Shown here: positions 30,599-39,900 of the stretch, one piece after another
Position numbering within the stretch: position 1 is the first letter of the stretch
Layout of the letters: the number at the start of each line of letters is the position of its first letter
From: Mucilaginibacter sp.
GTDB taxonomy: Bacteria > Bacteroidota > Bacteroidia > Sphingobacteriales > Sphingobacteriaceae
Assembly: GCF_028288225.1 (NCBI RefSeq)
Contig: NZ_JAQBOC010000014.1
Location: 62,001 to 126,000 of the forward strand
Direction of reading: 5' to 3'
DNA: 64,000 nucleotides
Translations under genes and position numbers: made by a program
The notes under the pieces: model-generated
Databases searched by the model: none
Seen by the model: only the letters and a program-made list of their open reading frames with translations
What the model was told of the DNA's origin: nothing

Positions 30599-31750
30599 TC
30601 ACAAAAGTCCTTTAGTGCTCGGTAAAACCATGTTATTTGCATCTCTTTTAATCGCCATTTTTATCGCTTTTGCAAAGGCTTTAAATATAGCTTCAATTTT
30701 GTGATGTTCATTTTCTCCTTCGGCTTTTACATTTAAGTTACATTTTGCCGCGTCAGAAAAAGATTTGAAAAAATGAAAGAACATTTCTGTCGGCATTTCA
30801 CCAATCTTTTCTCTTTTAAATTCCGCATCCCATACTATCCAGTTTCTGCCGCCAAAATCAATAGCCACTTGTGCTAAGCAATCATCCATGGGCAAGTTAA
30901 ATCCATAGCGTTCAATGCCCCTCTTATCTCCTAATGCCTTAGCAAAAACTTCACCTAAAGCTATTCCGGTATCTTCTATGGTATGATGTTCGTCAATATG
31001 CAGATCGCCGTTGGCAATAATTTCCAGATCGATATTACCATGACGAGCTATTTGGTCGAGCATGTGGTCAAAAAAATGAAGCCCTGTTGATACCTTTGCT
31101 TCTCCTTTTCCGTCGAGGTTTGTTTTTATATAGATATCCGTTTCTTTAGTAACGCGTTTATGTTCAATTACGCGTTCACCAAGTTTTAAAAATTCGTATA
31201 TTTTTTGCCAGTCTGTTGTTTCGATCGCAACCGTGCTTTTTACCGCATCTTCTTCAGCTTTTCCGCTAAATTCGTGAGTGCCTAAGTTTGAGTTATCATT
31301 CAGCCATATCGCTTTTGCACCCAGATTAAAGCCCAGCAATACATCATTTTTACGGTCACCAATTGTGTACGATCCTTTCAGATCATATTTTTCAGTGTCA
31401 AAATATTGGGTAAGCATGCCGGTACCGGGCTTGCGTGTAGGCGCATTATCGGCAGGAAAAGTGCGGTCAATACAGACATTTGAAAAAATAACGCCTTCAT
31501 TTTCCAAGGTTTTAATGATGAAATTTTGCACCGGCCAAAAAGTATCAGCAGGGTATGAGGCAGTTCCCAAACCGTCCTGGTTGGTAACCATTACCAATTC
31601 ATAATCAAGCTCAGTAGCAATTTTAGGCAGGTATTGTAAAGCGCCGGGGTAAAATTCCAATTTATCAAATGAGTCTATTTGCTCATCAGCAGTTTCTTTA
31701 ATAATGGTACCGTCACGGTCAACAAACAATATTTTTTGCAGCTTGCTCAT
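30599..31750 (-). CDS. hisB: Bifunctional histidinol-phosphatase/imidazoleglycerol-phosphate dehydratase
   Basis: 383 residues. N-terminal HAD phosphatase ([29 protein letters not shown]); C-terminal IGP dehydratase with the metal-binding [14 protein letters not shown] and [15 protein letters not shown] motifs. It performs steps 6 and 8 of the pathway. The start overlaps the end of hisC by 4 bases (ATGA), so the two are coupled. The usual HAD zinc-binding loop is shortened. Confidence 0.96.
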   Translation of the reverse strand: MSKLQKILFVDRDGTIIKETADEQIDSFDKLEFYPGALQYLPKIATELDYELVMVTNQDGLGTASYPADTFWPVQNFIIKTLENEGVIFSNVCIDRTFPADNAPTRKPGTGMLTQYFDTEKYDLKGSYTIGDRKNDVLLGFNLGAKAIWLNDNSNLGTHEFSGKAEEDAVKSTVAIETTDWQKIYEFLKLGERVIEHKRVTKETDIYIKTNLDGKGEAKVSTGLHFFDHMLDQIARHGNIDLEIIANGDLHIDEHHTIEDTGIALGEVFAKALGDKRGIERYGFNLPMDDCLAQVAIDFGGRNWIVWDAEFKREKIGEMPTEMFFHFFKSFSDAAKCNLNVKAEGENEHHKIEAIFKAFAKAIKMAIKRDANNMVLPSTKGLL

Positions 31751-32793
31751 TTAAAATCCTGTAAAGTTTGAAGTAATATAGTGTTTTCGCCTGGTGTTCC
31801 TACGGTTATGCGGAGGCAGCCTTCGCATAGTTCTACTTTTGAACGGTCACGCAAAATGATGCCTTTCTGAACCAAAAAGTTATAGATACCTCTTGCATCA
31901 GTTGTTTTTGCTAAGATAAAGTTAGCGTCGGAGGGATAAATATCCAGCACGAAATCAAAATCTTTTAATCCTATTACCAGTCTGTCTCTTTGCATTAATG
32001 TTTCTTTAATCCAAATGTTCACCTGGTCTACATTAGCAAGCGCTTGTAAAGCCAATTGTTGAGAAGCTTCATTTACATTGTAAGGCGGTTTTACTTTATT
32101 CATCACCTCGATAATTTCTTCACTGGCAAATGCCATCCCTATGCGTAAACCGGCAAGGCCCCAGGCTTTTGAAAGTGTTTGTAAAACTACCAGGTTAGCA
32201 TACTCAGTTAATTCCTGTATAAAAGTTTTTTGCCTGCTAAAATTGATATAAGCTTCATCAACCACCACAATGCCGTTGAAATTTGCCAGCAATGTCTCCA
32301 CATCAGCCCGGTCAATTGAGTTTCCGGTCGGGTTATTTGGTGAACAAATAAAAATGAGCTTGGTATGCTTGTCAATGGCTTCGGCAATACCTTCAAGGTT
32401 GAGCTGGAACTCTTCTGTAAGCGGTACATTTCTGGCCTCAACATCATTGATATTAGCCGAAACTTTGTACATGCCATAAGTAGGAGGGACTAAAATCACA
32501 TTATCCACACCTGGATTGCAAAAACTGCGGAACAAGATATCAATAGCCTCGTCGCTGCCATTACCTAAAAATATATTGCGGATTGGCACTCCTTTTATCT
32601 CACTTAAACGTTTTTTAACCTCGTACTGTAAAGGATCAGGGTAACGGTTAAATTGCTGCTCCAAAGGTGAACCGAATGCATTTTCATTTGCATCTAAAAA
32701 TACGCTCGCCTCTCCCTGGTACTCATCACGCGCGGAAGAGTAGGGGACAAGCCGCTTTATATTTTCTCTTAAAATATTATTAATACTAAACAT
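31747..32793 (-). CDS. hisC: Histidinol-phosphate aminotransferase
   Basis: 348 residues, fold-type I PLP enzyme: [42 protein letters not shown] lysine in [14 protein letters not shown] and the C-terminal [10 protein letters not shown]. It is preceded by one base only after the stop of the lipoprotein gene, so it is translated from the same message. Confidence 0.96.
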   Translation of the reverse strand: MFSINNILRENIKRLVPYSSARDEYQGEASVFLDANENAFGSPLEQQFNRYPDPLQYEVKKRLSEIKGVPIRNIFLGNGSDEAIDILFRSFCNPGVDNVILVPPTYGMYKVSANINDVEARNVPLTEEFQLNLEGIAEAIDKHTKLIFICSPNNPTGNSIDRADVETLLANFNGIVVVDEAYINFSRQKTFIQELTEYANLVVLQTLSKAWGLAGLRIGMAFASEEIIEVMNKVKPPYNVNEASQQLALQALANVDQVNIWIKETLMQRDRLVIGLKDFDFVLDIYPSDANFILAKTTDARGIYNFLVQKGIILRDRSKVELCEGCLRITVGTPGENTILLQTLQDFK

Positions 32794-32794
32794 G

Positions 32795-33511
32795 CTAATT
32801 ATAAGCCTTAAAATCTTTTGAGAATTTCATTAATTTATCTTTTCCAGCATCAAAATAAATGGTATCATTTTTTATATAAGGCAATGGAAAATAGTTACTA
32901 TCATCAGTTTCAAGAACATCGTTGAGTAAAAAATAGCTTTGGGTTTTACGAGTGAACGGATCAAATTCTGTTGCTGAAACCTTCAGTGTGCCTACGGTGT
33001 CAATCTTTTCTAATTTCCAAAAATAAATTTTTTGATTAATTACGTTCGGAGATGAAAAATAATCATCGAAGCTCGATGTTAAATTATCAAATGCAGTCTT
33101 TTTATTGTTAGTAATCAAAAAGAAATTTCCTTCTTGAAGCATTAAAGTTTTTTTAGAATCCCCTTCAGTTGACCCCATTTCATGCTCTAATTTATGATAA
33201 AAATAAGTTTTATTTCCTAGTTCCTTCATTCCATAATAAAGGTCAATCGTGTCAACAACTTCTCTATTATTTTTTATTATAGCATATGAACCGCCGGTCA
33301 TCGGGCCTTCGTTTGAATATTCACCGGTATCAATTACCGTATAATCGTCATATATTTTATAAGGTGTAATTTTAACCTTTGGACGTTCTTTTTTTAAAGT
33401 TTCAGTGACTGTTGTTGAAGTGTTGGACGTTGTGTCTTTCAATGCAGCCGTATTTTTGCTTTTACACGAACACAAAATAAAAAAAGATAATATGTAAGAA
33501 GTTGTTTTCAT
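32795..33511 (-). CDS. Lipoprotein of unknown function inside the his operon
   Basis: 238 residues with a lipoprotein signal (MKTTSYILSFFILCSC) and a Thr/Ser-rich linker; the rest has beta-strand-like segments (GGSYAIIKNNREVVDTIDLYYG, YFWKLEKIDTVGTLKV). Not recognised. It sits between hisD (26-base gap) and hisC (1-base gap) on the same strand, so it must be co-transcribed with histidine genes, an odd place for an envelope protein. It may be a recent insertion. Confidence 0.75.
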   Translation of the reverse strand: MKTTSYILSFFILCSCKSKNTAALKDTTSNTSTTVTETLKKERPKVKITPYKIYDDYTVIDTGEYSNEGPMTGGSYAIIKNNREVVDTIDLYYGMKELGNKTYFYHKLEHEMGSTEGDSKKTLMLQEGNFFLITNNKKTAFDNLTSSFDDYFSSPNVINQKIYFWKLEKIDTVGTLKVSATEFDPFTRKTQSYFLLNDVLETDDSNYFPLPYIKNDTIYFDAGKDKLMKFSKDFKAYN

Positions 33512-33537
33512 TGCTAATACTTACTATTCTAATAATA

Positions 33538-34824
33538 TTAATTAATTGTTCGTAGTGTCACCGCATTCTTATGCGCATGCAAACCTTCCAACTCTGCCAA
33601 TATCTCTACAGACGGTCCAATATTTTTAATACCTTCCGGCGTTATATGCTGAAAGGTGATCTTCTTTACAAATGAATCAACCGACACACCTGAATAAGCC
33701 CTTGAATAAGAACTTGTTGGCAAAGTATGATTAGTTCCTGATGCATAATCGCCAGCACTTTCCGGCGTTAAATTCCCCAAAAATACCGAACCAGCATTAA
33801 TAATGTTAGCAGTTATCAGTCTCCAGTTTTCAGTTGCCAGTATTAAATGTTCCGGTGCATATTGATTGCTGAATTGCATTGCTTCATTCAAGGTATCTGT
33901 TACCATGACATAGGAGTTTTCCAAAGCTTTTTTTACAATCTCCGCACGCGGTAAAACCGGTATTTGCTTTTCTACTTGGGCCAAAACGTCTTCGGCAATT
34001 TTATGCGAAGTACAAACCAATATTGATTGACTATCCATGCCATGTTCAGCCTGGGCCAGTAGGTCGGCTGCCACAAAAACAGAGTTTGCTGTTTCATCGG
34101 CTATCACTAATACTTCAGATGGTCCAGCGGGCATATCAATCGCCGTTGTAGTGGTTGATTGGATAATGGTTTTTGCTTTAGTAACAAACTGGTTCCCGGG
34201 GCCAAATATCTTATCAACTTTAGTTATAGTTTCAGTTCCATAAGCCATCGCTGCTATCGCCTGGGCACCGCCTGCCAGGTAAATTTTATCAATGCCTAAC
34301 AACAAAGCAACAAAAGCTATAAACGCGTTTACCTTACCGTTTTTTTGTGGAGGTGAACAAACCACAATTTCATGGCAGCCTGCAATACGGGCAGGTATGC
34401 CCAGCATCAAAAATGTGCTTGGTAAAACAGCGCTTCCGCCGGGTATATATAAACCAACCTTTTCGATCGGTCTTAATTCGCGCCAGCAGGTTACACCGGG
34501 CATAGTTTCTACCTTGCCTTCAGTTTTTAGCTGCGCCTGGTGAAATTTATATATATTATTATAAGCTACTTCGAGGGCTGCTTTTTGTTCCGATGAAACA
34601 GATGCAGCAATATTAGTTAATTCATCTTTATCCAGGTAAAGTTTATCCAGCTCTACTTTATCAAATTTAAGGGTATAATCAAACAGGGCACGATCTCCAT
34701 GTTCCTGTACATTCGCAATTACTTCCTCCACAACCGCACGTATCTCATTAGCCGGATCAACATTGCGCTGAACCAGTTTTTGAATTTCGGTTTTGCTTAA
34801 ATCTGAATAATTGTATCGCTTCAT
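33538..34824 (-). CDS. hisD: Histidinol dehydrogenase
   Basis: 428 residues, full length. Motifs: YIPGGSAVLPSTFLMLGIPA, IYLAGGAQAIAAMAYGTETI, GPGNQFVTKAK, DMPAGPSEVLVIAD, the zinc site QAEHGMDSQ and YAPEHL. It oxidises L-histidinol to L-histidine. A repeat element ends one base before the ATG and puts an AGGGGG run 3 bases upstream of it, which may serve as ribosome site. Confidence 0.96.
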   Translation of the reverse strand: MKRYNYSDLSKTEIQKLVQRNVDPANEIRAVVEEVIANVQEHGDRALFDYTLKFDKVELDKLYLDKDELTNIAASVSSEQKAALEVAYNNIYKFHQAQLKTEGKVETMPGVTCWRELRPIEKVGLYIPGGSAVLPSTFLMLGIPARIAGCHEIVVCSPPQKNGKVNAFIAFVALLLGIDKIYLAGGAQAIAAMAYGTETITKVDKIFGPGNQFVTKAKTIIQSTTTTAIDMPAGPSEVLVIADETANSVFVAADLLAQAEHGMDSQSILVCTSHKIAEDVLAQVEKQIPVLPRAEIVKKALENSYVMVTDTLNEAMQFSNQYAPEHLILATENWRLITANIINAGSVFLGNLTPESAGDYASGTNHTLPTSSYSRAYSGVSVDSFVKKITFQHITPEGIKNIGPSVEILAELEGLHAHKNAVTLRTIN

Positions 34825-34825
34825 T

Positions 34826-34920
34826 GGCCCCCTAACCCCCTAACGGGGGAATTGTTATTTTATAATTTATCAATTCAACTGTTACCTCCCATTCACTCCC
34901 CCTTTAGGGGGTCGGGGGGC
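34826..34920. mobile_element. Gene-less relative of the DUF559 element between hisG and hisD
   Basis: 95 bases fill the hisG-hisD gap. The right end, CCCCCTTTAGGGGG plus GGGGGG (34898-34919), matches the DUF559 element; the left end is an inverted, slightly diverged copy (34828-34849). The interior is AT-rich and non-coding. As with the larger element, the insertion falls exactly between one stop and the next start. It looks like the non-autonomous form of the same element. Confidence 0.65.
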
Positions 34921-34925
34921 TTGGC

Positions 34926-35777
34926 TTATAATATTATTTTCTCAATCGGCATTACCACGATGCCTTCTGCGCCGGCTTGTTTTAACTGACTTATTTTGCC
35001 CCAAAAATCGTGCTCTGGTATTACAGTATGTACTGCTACCCAATTTGCTTCTGCTAATGGTACAACTGACGGACTTTTAACCCCCGGCAACAGTTTTATA
35101 ATCGCAGGCAAATTATCCTTGTTCACATTTAAAACTACATATTTGGTTTCCTTTGCACGCAAAACAGATTGTACACGCTGTATAAGTTCTTTTACAAGTT
35201 CCGAGTTTTCAGAACCTTTAGTTCCAATCAATACAGCTTCGGACGACATTACATGCGAGAAAGCAACTAAGCCGTTACTTTTAAGCGTACCGCCTGTTGA
35301 TACCAAATCGCAAATGGCATCGCTCAAACCCAGGCCCGGTGATATTTCAACTGAACCAGAAATGGTACGGATATCGGCTTTTATATTATTCTCTTTCAAA
35401 AACTTACCTAAAATAACCGGATAAGTAGTAGCTATCGCTTTTCCGTTAAGATGGCTAAGTTCTTGTATGCTATTATTGTTTGGTACAGCGATTTTTAAAG
35501 AACATTTACCAAATCCCAGCTTTTGAAGGTAACTTACCTCAGCTTCGGTTTCGTTAATCACGTTTTCGCCTACAATACCGAGGTCAGCAATGCCATCCTG
35601 TACATACTCAGGGATATCATCATCGCGCAAAAAAAGTATTTCGAGCGGGAAATTGGAAACAGGTGATATGAGCGAACTTTTATAATTTTCGAATGTTAGG
35701 CCGCAATGTTCTAATAATTCAACGGATTTTTCGTTGAGCCTCCCCGATTTCTGGATGGCTATTTTAAGTGTTTTCAC
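34926..35777 (-). CDS. hisG: ATP phosphoribosyltransferase, long form
   Basis: 283 residues from GTG 35777, where the family's usual MKTLKIAIQKSGRL start is found. Catalytic core includes DLGIVGENV and ISGSVEISPGLG; the PRPP site is DAICDLVSTGGTLKSNGL. The C-terminal regulatory ACT-like domain (LLPGVKSPSVVPL, AEGIVVMPIEKII) makes it the long, feedback-inhibited form that needs no HisZ. First enzyme of the pathway and first gene of the operon, 67 bases after the leader peptide. Confidence 0.96.
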   Translation of the reverse strand: MKTLKIAIQKSGRLNEKSVELLEHCGLTFENYKSSLISPVSNFPLEILFLRDDDIPEYVQDGIADLGIVGENVINETEAEVSYLQKLGFGKCSLKIAVPNNNSIQELSHLNGKAIATTYPVILGKFLKENNIKADIRTISGSVEISPGLGLSDAICDLVSTGGTLKSNGLVAFSHVMSSEAVLIGTKGSENSELVKELIQRVQSVLRAKETKYVVLNVNKDNLPAIIKLLPGVKSPSVVPLAEANWVAVHTVIPEHDFWGKISQLKQAGAEGIVVMPIEKIIL

Positions 35778-35844
35778 TGATTAATTTTAAAAGACTATAA
35801 TTTGGAATATAAACGGAGGTTGTTATTTCGCGTAGAAACATACA

Positions 35845-35907
35845 TTATCTTTTCACCACATGGTGGTGATGGTGCAGATGAATGTGATATAATGTATAAC
35901 CGTTCAT
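35845..35907 (-). CDS. hisL: Histidine operon leader peptide
   Basis: 20 codons from ATG 35907 to TAA 35845-35847. Seven are histidine, five of them in a row (HLHHHHHVV). Ribosomes would stall here when charged tRNA-His is scarce. The DNA of the His run, CACCACCATGTGGTG, can also fold on itself. A -7 promoter motif lies just upstream and hisG just downstream. No strong GC hairpin plus T-tract is visible in the 67 bases before hisG, so the control step may not be classical termination. Confidence 0.85.
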   Translation of the reverse strand: MNGYTLYHIHLHHHHHVVKR

Positions 35908-35928
35908 TTTTTATATAGATGAGCGGTG

Positions 35929-35936
35929 CAAATATA
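35929..35936 (-). promoter_or_regulatory. his operon promoter, -7 element
   Basis: TATATTTG on the minus strand is an exact TAnnTTTG match. The start of transcription would fall about 15 bases before the leader peptide ATG. The -33 element is less clear (TTTTCC region). Confidence 0.6.
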
Positions 35937-35996
35937 GGGAGTTGTTTGGAAAATAAAAATAAAATTAATGTCAGAATCAGGTTACAGGATTATATT
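35937..35996. repeat. ~60-bp direct repeat, left copy
   Basis: Begins GGGAGTTGTTTGGAAAATAA and runs through GTCAGAATCAGG to TACAGGATT. A copy with a few mismatches is at 36746-36806. The TCAGAATCAGGATTTACAGG part is a type of dispersed intergenic repeat common in Bacteroidota. Confidence 0.75.
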
Positions 35997-36110
35997 GTCT
36001 GAATCAGGATTTACAGGATTAGATGATTGTAGGATTTTATCTGCTTGTCATGTTTATGTTCAATTATATTTTAATAACTTTGTATGAGGAAGATTTAAAA
36101 CTCGTTGTTG

Positions 36111-36326
36111 ATGGAACTGATAATTGACTTTGACAATATTAATGACCCTGGTAAAAAGGAGTGGTTGCTGCATACTTTGAAACTTATGGGCATTGGTTTC
36201 CATGCAATAGAGAAACCTCAAACCGCTGAACAGTATAACGAAGATCTGGAAGCCGGTAATGCCGAAATTGAACGCGGTGATTTTACAACCGCCGAAAATT
36301 TAAAGAGCGAAGCCAGCAAATGGTAG
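36111..36326 (+). CDS. Putative antitoxin of a RelE/ParE pair
   Basis: 71 residues from ATG 36111 (two TTG codons precede it). Acidic, helix-forming C-terminus (EQYNEDLEAGNAEIERGDFTTAENLKSEASKW) of the kind that wraps the toxin. It overlaps the toxin start by 7 bases. The N-terminus, MELIIDFDN, suggests a short strand and not an obvious DNA-binding domain; autoregulation is uncertain. Confidence 0.75.
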   Translation: MELIIDFDNINDPGKKEWLLHTLKLMGIGFHAIEKPQTAEQYNEDLEAGNAEIERGDFTTAENLKSEASKW

Positions 36327-36610
36327 TAGTTTGGAGCAAGAGCGCTAAGGCAGAGCTGAAGAAGGCTTATTTGTACATTTTATTAGATTCCTTACAAAAT
36401 GCTGAATTGGTAAGGGATGATATTATCAATCTTACTATCGATTTACGAAAATATCCCGAAAAGTATCCTTTGGATATATTTAAAAAGAATAATGACGGAA
36501 CATGGAGGTCTTTCGAAAAACACCACTATCGTATTTCTTACAGGATTACCCCAAATGAAATCCGCATCGTTCGCTTGCGCCATACCAGCAGATCTCCGTT
36601 GAACTTTTGA
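36320..36610 (+). CDS. RelE/ParE-family toxin
   Basis: 96 residues. ParE/RelE signature: VVWSKSAKAELKKAYLYI at the start, LRKYPEKYPLD in the middle and YRISYRITPNEIRIVRLRHTSRSP at the end. Antitoxin-first order and 7-base overlap are typical. Family members block gyrase (ParE) or cut mRNA (RelE); which is not clear. The pair is bracketed by ~60-bp direct repeats. Confidence 0.85.
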   Translation: MVVVWSKSAKAELKKAYLYILLDSLQNAELVRDDIINLTIDLRKYPEKYPLDIFKKNNDGTWRSFEKHHYRISYRITPNEIRIVRLRHTSRSPLNF

Positions 36611-36959
36611 TATCAAATCCTCGCTCTACACGAGTATGCATTGCAGGTCAAAAGAGGTGTGGTACTCACGACCTTTACGTTCTATTTAGGCAGTGCGGGC
36701 ACGAGTAGCTTTTGCCCGCCTACCAACCCGACAGACGCGCCAGTGGGGAGTTATTTGGAAAATAAAAATAAAATTATTGTCAGAATCAGATTTACAGGAT
36801 TTTAGGATTGCAGGATGTTAATGCAAGCGTTCCAAATTACGACAAGAACATCCGGAACGCATAGAACACTGGCATAAATTTTTCAGTATTGGTCTATCGT
36901 CTACCTGACATGATCACTAAAGATTTGACAACATTTTAAAAGTTGTCAAATCTAACACC
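36611..36959. other. Gene-free 349 bases with repeat and terminator
   Basis: Contains the right direct-repeat copy (36746-36806) and a 12-bp perfect hairpin, AGATTTGACAAC (36921-36932) with GTTGTCAAATCT (36942-36953), 9-base loop. The hairpin lies 7 bases past the stop of the next minus-strand gene and is its likely terminator. The rest holds nothing recognised. Confidence 0.6.
36746..36806. repeat. ~60-bp direct repeat, right copy
   Basis: Begins GGGAGTTATTTGGAAAATAA; matches 35937-35996 apart from scattered changes. The two copies enclose the toxin-antitoxin pair, 809 bases apart. Confidence 0.75.
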
Positions 36960-37640
36960 TTAACGCCGTTTAACTAAAGTTTGTCGCCAAGCGTCTGCGG
37001 CTAACGCTTTAACAGTGTTGATATTTAGAATAGCTTTTTCAGCCATAATAACTCTTTCTGCTGTCTTAAACCAATCCATCGGAATATCATCAATTGACTT
37101 TTTAGGTATAAATTGATAATTGTATCCATTTATATTATCAGAATCAACCTCATCTATAACCATTTTTGCCAATTTATCTAATTCATTTACATCTTTGCTA
37201 TTCTGAATGTTAAAAAATAAATCGGGTTGTCCAAGAAATCGACTTTCTGTAATTCGTACGGTTTCTAGGAAGTACTTTATAGCCTTTTCATCTTTTTCAT
37301 TCCACCAGGCATCTTTTACACCTTCTTTAGAGTGCTCCTCATTTAAAAGTATCCCTCTCTCTTCTGTTGTTAAAAAATTTCCTATCCTTTGGTAGGAATT
37401 TTTTGGAATATCACCCCCGTATCTAGCCCAAATAGTTGTTTTAGATATATAAAATGATGCTGTAAACATACTATCGTAATATCTTGAAATGGTTAATCCA
37501 AGAGTTAAATACAGATCATTTTCAACTAATTTGATATATAATCCCTGAGCAGGAGTAATTGTGTCTTTAATCTCTCGGTAACCTAATTCTTCCAACCCAT
37601 TTTTAGTTATTCGTATTAGTTTATTCTTAATAAGTTTCAT
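36960..37640 (-). CDS. Hypothetical cytosolic protein
   Basis: 226 residues without signal peptide or membrane span. N-terminal half has a strand-rich pattern (LYIKLVENDLYLTLGLTISRYYDSMFTASFYISK) reminiscent of DUF4304-type proteins; the C-terminal half is helical and charged. A perfect hairpin lies just past its stop. It stands alone on its strand. I do not recognise it with confidence. Confidence 0.7.
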   Translation of the reverse strand: MKLIKNKLIRITKNGLEELGYREIKDTITPAQGLYIKLVENDLYLTLGLTISRYYDSMFTASFYISKTTIWARYGGDIPKNSYQRIGNFLTTEERGILLNEEHSKEGVKDAWWNEKDEKAIKYFLETVRITESRFLGQPDLFFNIQNSKDVNELDKLAKMVIDEVDSDNINGYNYQFIPKKSIDDIPMDWFKTAERVIMAEKAILNINTVKALAADAWRQTLVKRR

Positions 37641-37692
37641 TTAAATACATTTTCGGTTCAATATATCGCGAATTAGGCCACATTCTGTCTTA

Positions 37693-39195
37693 TCACCTCC
37701 CATCACAATAATAAATCTCCCCCTCCTTAGCAGCACCAATTTTAACCAGCTTTTTATTTTTCATAATGTCCGGTAAGCTAACCAGTTCATTGTTGTACAG
37801 GTTATCAAACCAAATCAGGTAGAAACTCTTATTAGCATAAAACTTTTGCACATCGGCTTTGAAAAATTTGTGCGGTATCAATGCAGATGGCAAACCAGTA
37901 AATAGATAAACGGCTTCATTAGCGTCAGAATAAATTGGAATACCCGGTTTAAACAGGTTTTTATGCTGTTTAAGATAGGTTACAAATTCCGATTTGTTCC
38001 AGCTGTCATCGCTATAGCCGGGTACGCCATAATCGTTTTCATCATCGTACCGCTGCCAGTCAACTTTATAAGATGAGTATTCAAATGCCAGCATCATAAT
38101 AATTGCGACGCAGGCTAAAACGTATTTTGCTTTTGATTTTACCAGGCGCAGGACATCAGGTACCCAGCTGGTACAGGCAATTAAAAGCGGGATAAACATA
38201 GGCGCCAGCAGGCGGCTGTTTATTGCCTCGTACCTGGATATACTTGCTGATATAACAATAAACAGCCCATATACAACTGCAAAAGCGATAACAATATTTT
38301 CATAACTATTAATGCTTTTTTTACAGGCTTTCCAAATCAAAATACCGATTAGTGCCAATAAAATAACGGAGGCTATTAATATAGCAAATGGATAAGCACC
38401 CTTGCTTAAACTTCCCCAGTCGCAAATAACGGTACCGAAATAATACAAATTTTTAAAGAAAGGAGTTATTGACGGCTCACGTGTACCGGTGCTTAAACCT
38501 GTTGAAAAACTGTTTAATAGGAGGTTTGCCGCAAGTAAAGAAATAGAAATAAACCCAAATATCAGGATATGCTGGATTTTTTTACGGATAGGCAATTCAT
38601 TATCAAGTAAAAGCATTAATCCGCCGGTTCCTACTATGGTAACACCTGCATAACGTGTAATACAGCTTATAGCGGTTATAACAGCTACAACTAACAAAGC
38701 TTTTGTTGTATGCGTATGCATATAACGCCAGTAAGCGATAATAAAAAATAAAGTCTCTAATATAAACAGTGTTTCAGACCATAAAAAGCTGTATATCTCC
38801 AGCAAGCCGGGACTTAAAATAATAGCCGCTAAAATGATCCACTTATATATCCTGGAATGTGCTACGAATTTTTGCATGATCCAGCCGGTGGTAAATATCA
38901 CCGATGCAAACAGGAAAGCATTAATAATCGCTCCTGCCTTAATGGGATCAACACCTGAAATAAACTGGATTACCCCCAGGAAAAAAGGATAAAAAACAGG
39001 AAAAAATACCAGTGGTGTTTTGTTAAATGTTAGTAAAGAACCATGTGCCTGGATATTGGTTGCCGTACTGGCATACATGATAGAGTCGGGCGATAAACCT
39101 ACACCACTATAAGCAGTGAAAAGATAAATGGCATAAAAACCAATGATGGCAGCAATAAATGAATCTAGATTGTTTAAGTACCGATTTAGGTTCAT
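37693..39195 (-). CDS. Multi-spanning membrane protein, GT-C glycosyltransferase-like
   Basis: 500 residues from ATG 39195 (a TTG precedes it). About 11 hydrophobic segments in the first ~365 residues, then a ~130-residue soluble tail. The first loop carries SPDSIMYAS, an acidic residue where GT-C enzymes (ArnT/PMT type) hold the catalytic Asp. These transfer sugars from lipid carriers on the outer face of the membrane. Lies upstream of gmhB's strand partner region but is separated from it by 202 bases of repeats, so an operon is uncertain. Confidence 0.65.
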   Translation of the reverse strand: MNLNRYLNNLDSFIAAIIGFYAIYLFTAYSGVGLSPDSIMYASTATNIQAHGSLLTFNKTPLVFFPVFYPFFLGVIQFISGVDPIKAGAIINAFLFASVIFTTGWIMQKFVAHSRIYKWIILAAIILSPGLLEIYSFLWSETLFILETLFFIIAYWRYMHTHTTKALLVVAVITAISCITRYAGVTIVGTGGLMLLLDNELPIRKKIQHILIFGFISISLLAANLLLNSFSTGLSTGTREPSITPFFKNLYYFGTVICDWGSLSKGAYPFAILIASVILLALIGILIWKACKKSINSYENIVIAFAVVYGLFIVISASISRYEAINSRLLAPMFIPLLIACTSWVPDVLRLVKSKAKYVLACVAIIMMLAFEYSSYKVDWQRYDDENDYGVPGYSDDSWNKSEFVTYLKQHKNLFKPGIPIYSDANEAVYLFTGLPSALIPHKFFKADVQKFYANKSFYLIWFDNLYNNELVSLPDIMKNKKLVKIGAAKEGEIYYCDGR

Positions 39196-39230
39196 CAACT
39201 TTTATAATTATGTATTTTTTAATTTAATAG

Positions 39231-39307
39231 ACACTAATTAATTCGAATTAAAACGAATTTCACGAATAAACACTAATTATTTCGAAATAAAACGAATTTC
39301 GTGAATT
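39231..39307. repeat. Two tandem ~39-bp repeats upstream of the GT-C gene
   Basis: ACACTAATTAATTCGAATTA... (39231) recurs from 39270 with few changes; each unit contains AAAACGAATTTC and a TTCGAA palindrome. Only two units exist, without spacers, so this is not CRISPR. Confidence 0.7.
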
Positions 39308-39400
39308 TATCTATTAAACCTATTTATACGCTGACTTCCGACTTCTGCTTCTGATGATCTCTGATTTCCGACCTCCGACTTCAGACTTCCAACCTCTACT

Positions 39401-39892
39401 TCACTCAATCAAATTCAGTACTTCACTCAAAGGCTGGTTGCTATCAACCAATATACCTTTAACGCCGGCGGCAGTGCCTGCTTCAACATCCCGTTCGCGG
39501 TCGCCGATAAAGTAAGACTTTGCCGGATCAATGTTGTATTTCTCTATTCCCTGCAACAATAAACCCGGTTTAGGTTTACGGCAATCGCAATCGCCGGTAA
39601 AGTCGGGATGGTGTGGGCAGTAAAATATATCAGTGATTTCTACACCATGCTTATTATATTGCTCTTTTAAATGACGGTGCATTTTTGCCAGCTCATCTTC
39701 GCTGTACCAGCCCTTCGCCAATCCGCCTTGGTTTGTTGCGACAATTAGTAAATAACCCTTGTCCTGCAAGGTTTTTAAGGCTTCAAAATTATCAAGCAGA
39801 TGGAAATCTTCAAAATGGCATACATAATCACCCATTTCACGGTTAAGCACACCATCTCGATCTAAAAAAACAGCTTTATTTTTTGCAGGCAT
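39401..39892 (-). CDS. gmhB: D-glycero-D-manno-heptose-1,7-bisphosphate 7-phosphatase
   Basis: 163 residues, HAD subfamily IIIA: FLDRDGVLN with the nucleophile Asp, VATNQGGLAKG, the Cys/His zinc loop CPHHPDFTGDCDCRKP and FIGDRERDVEAG. All are diagnostic of GmhB, which makes heptose phosphate for lipopolysaccharide. No other heptose gene is in the window. Degenerate GACTT-type repeats lie on both sides. Confidence 0.92.
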   Translation of the reverse strand: MPAKNKAVFLDRDGVLNREMGDYVCHFEDFHLLDNFEALKTLQDKGYLLIVATNQGGLAKGWYSEDELAKMHRHLKEQYNKHGVEITDIFYCPHHPDFTGDCDCRKPKPGLLLQGIEKYNIDPAKSYFIGDRERDVEAGTAAGVKGILVDSNQPLSEVLNLIE

Positions 39893-39900
39893 TTGTGGGG

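Noticed and set aside
39231..39307. CRISPR-like array
   Set aside because: Only two adjoining units, no spacers, no cas genes.
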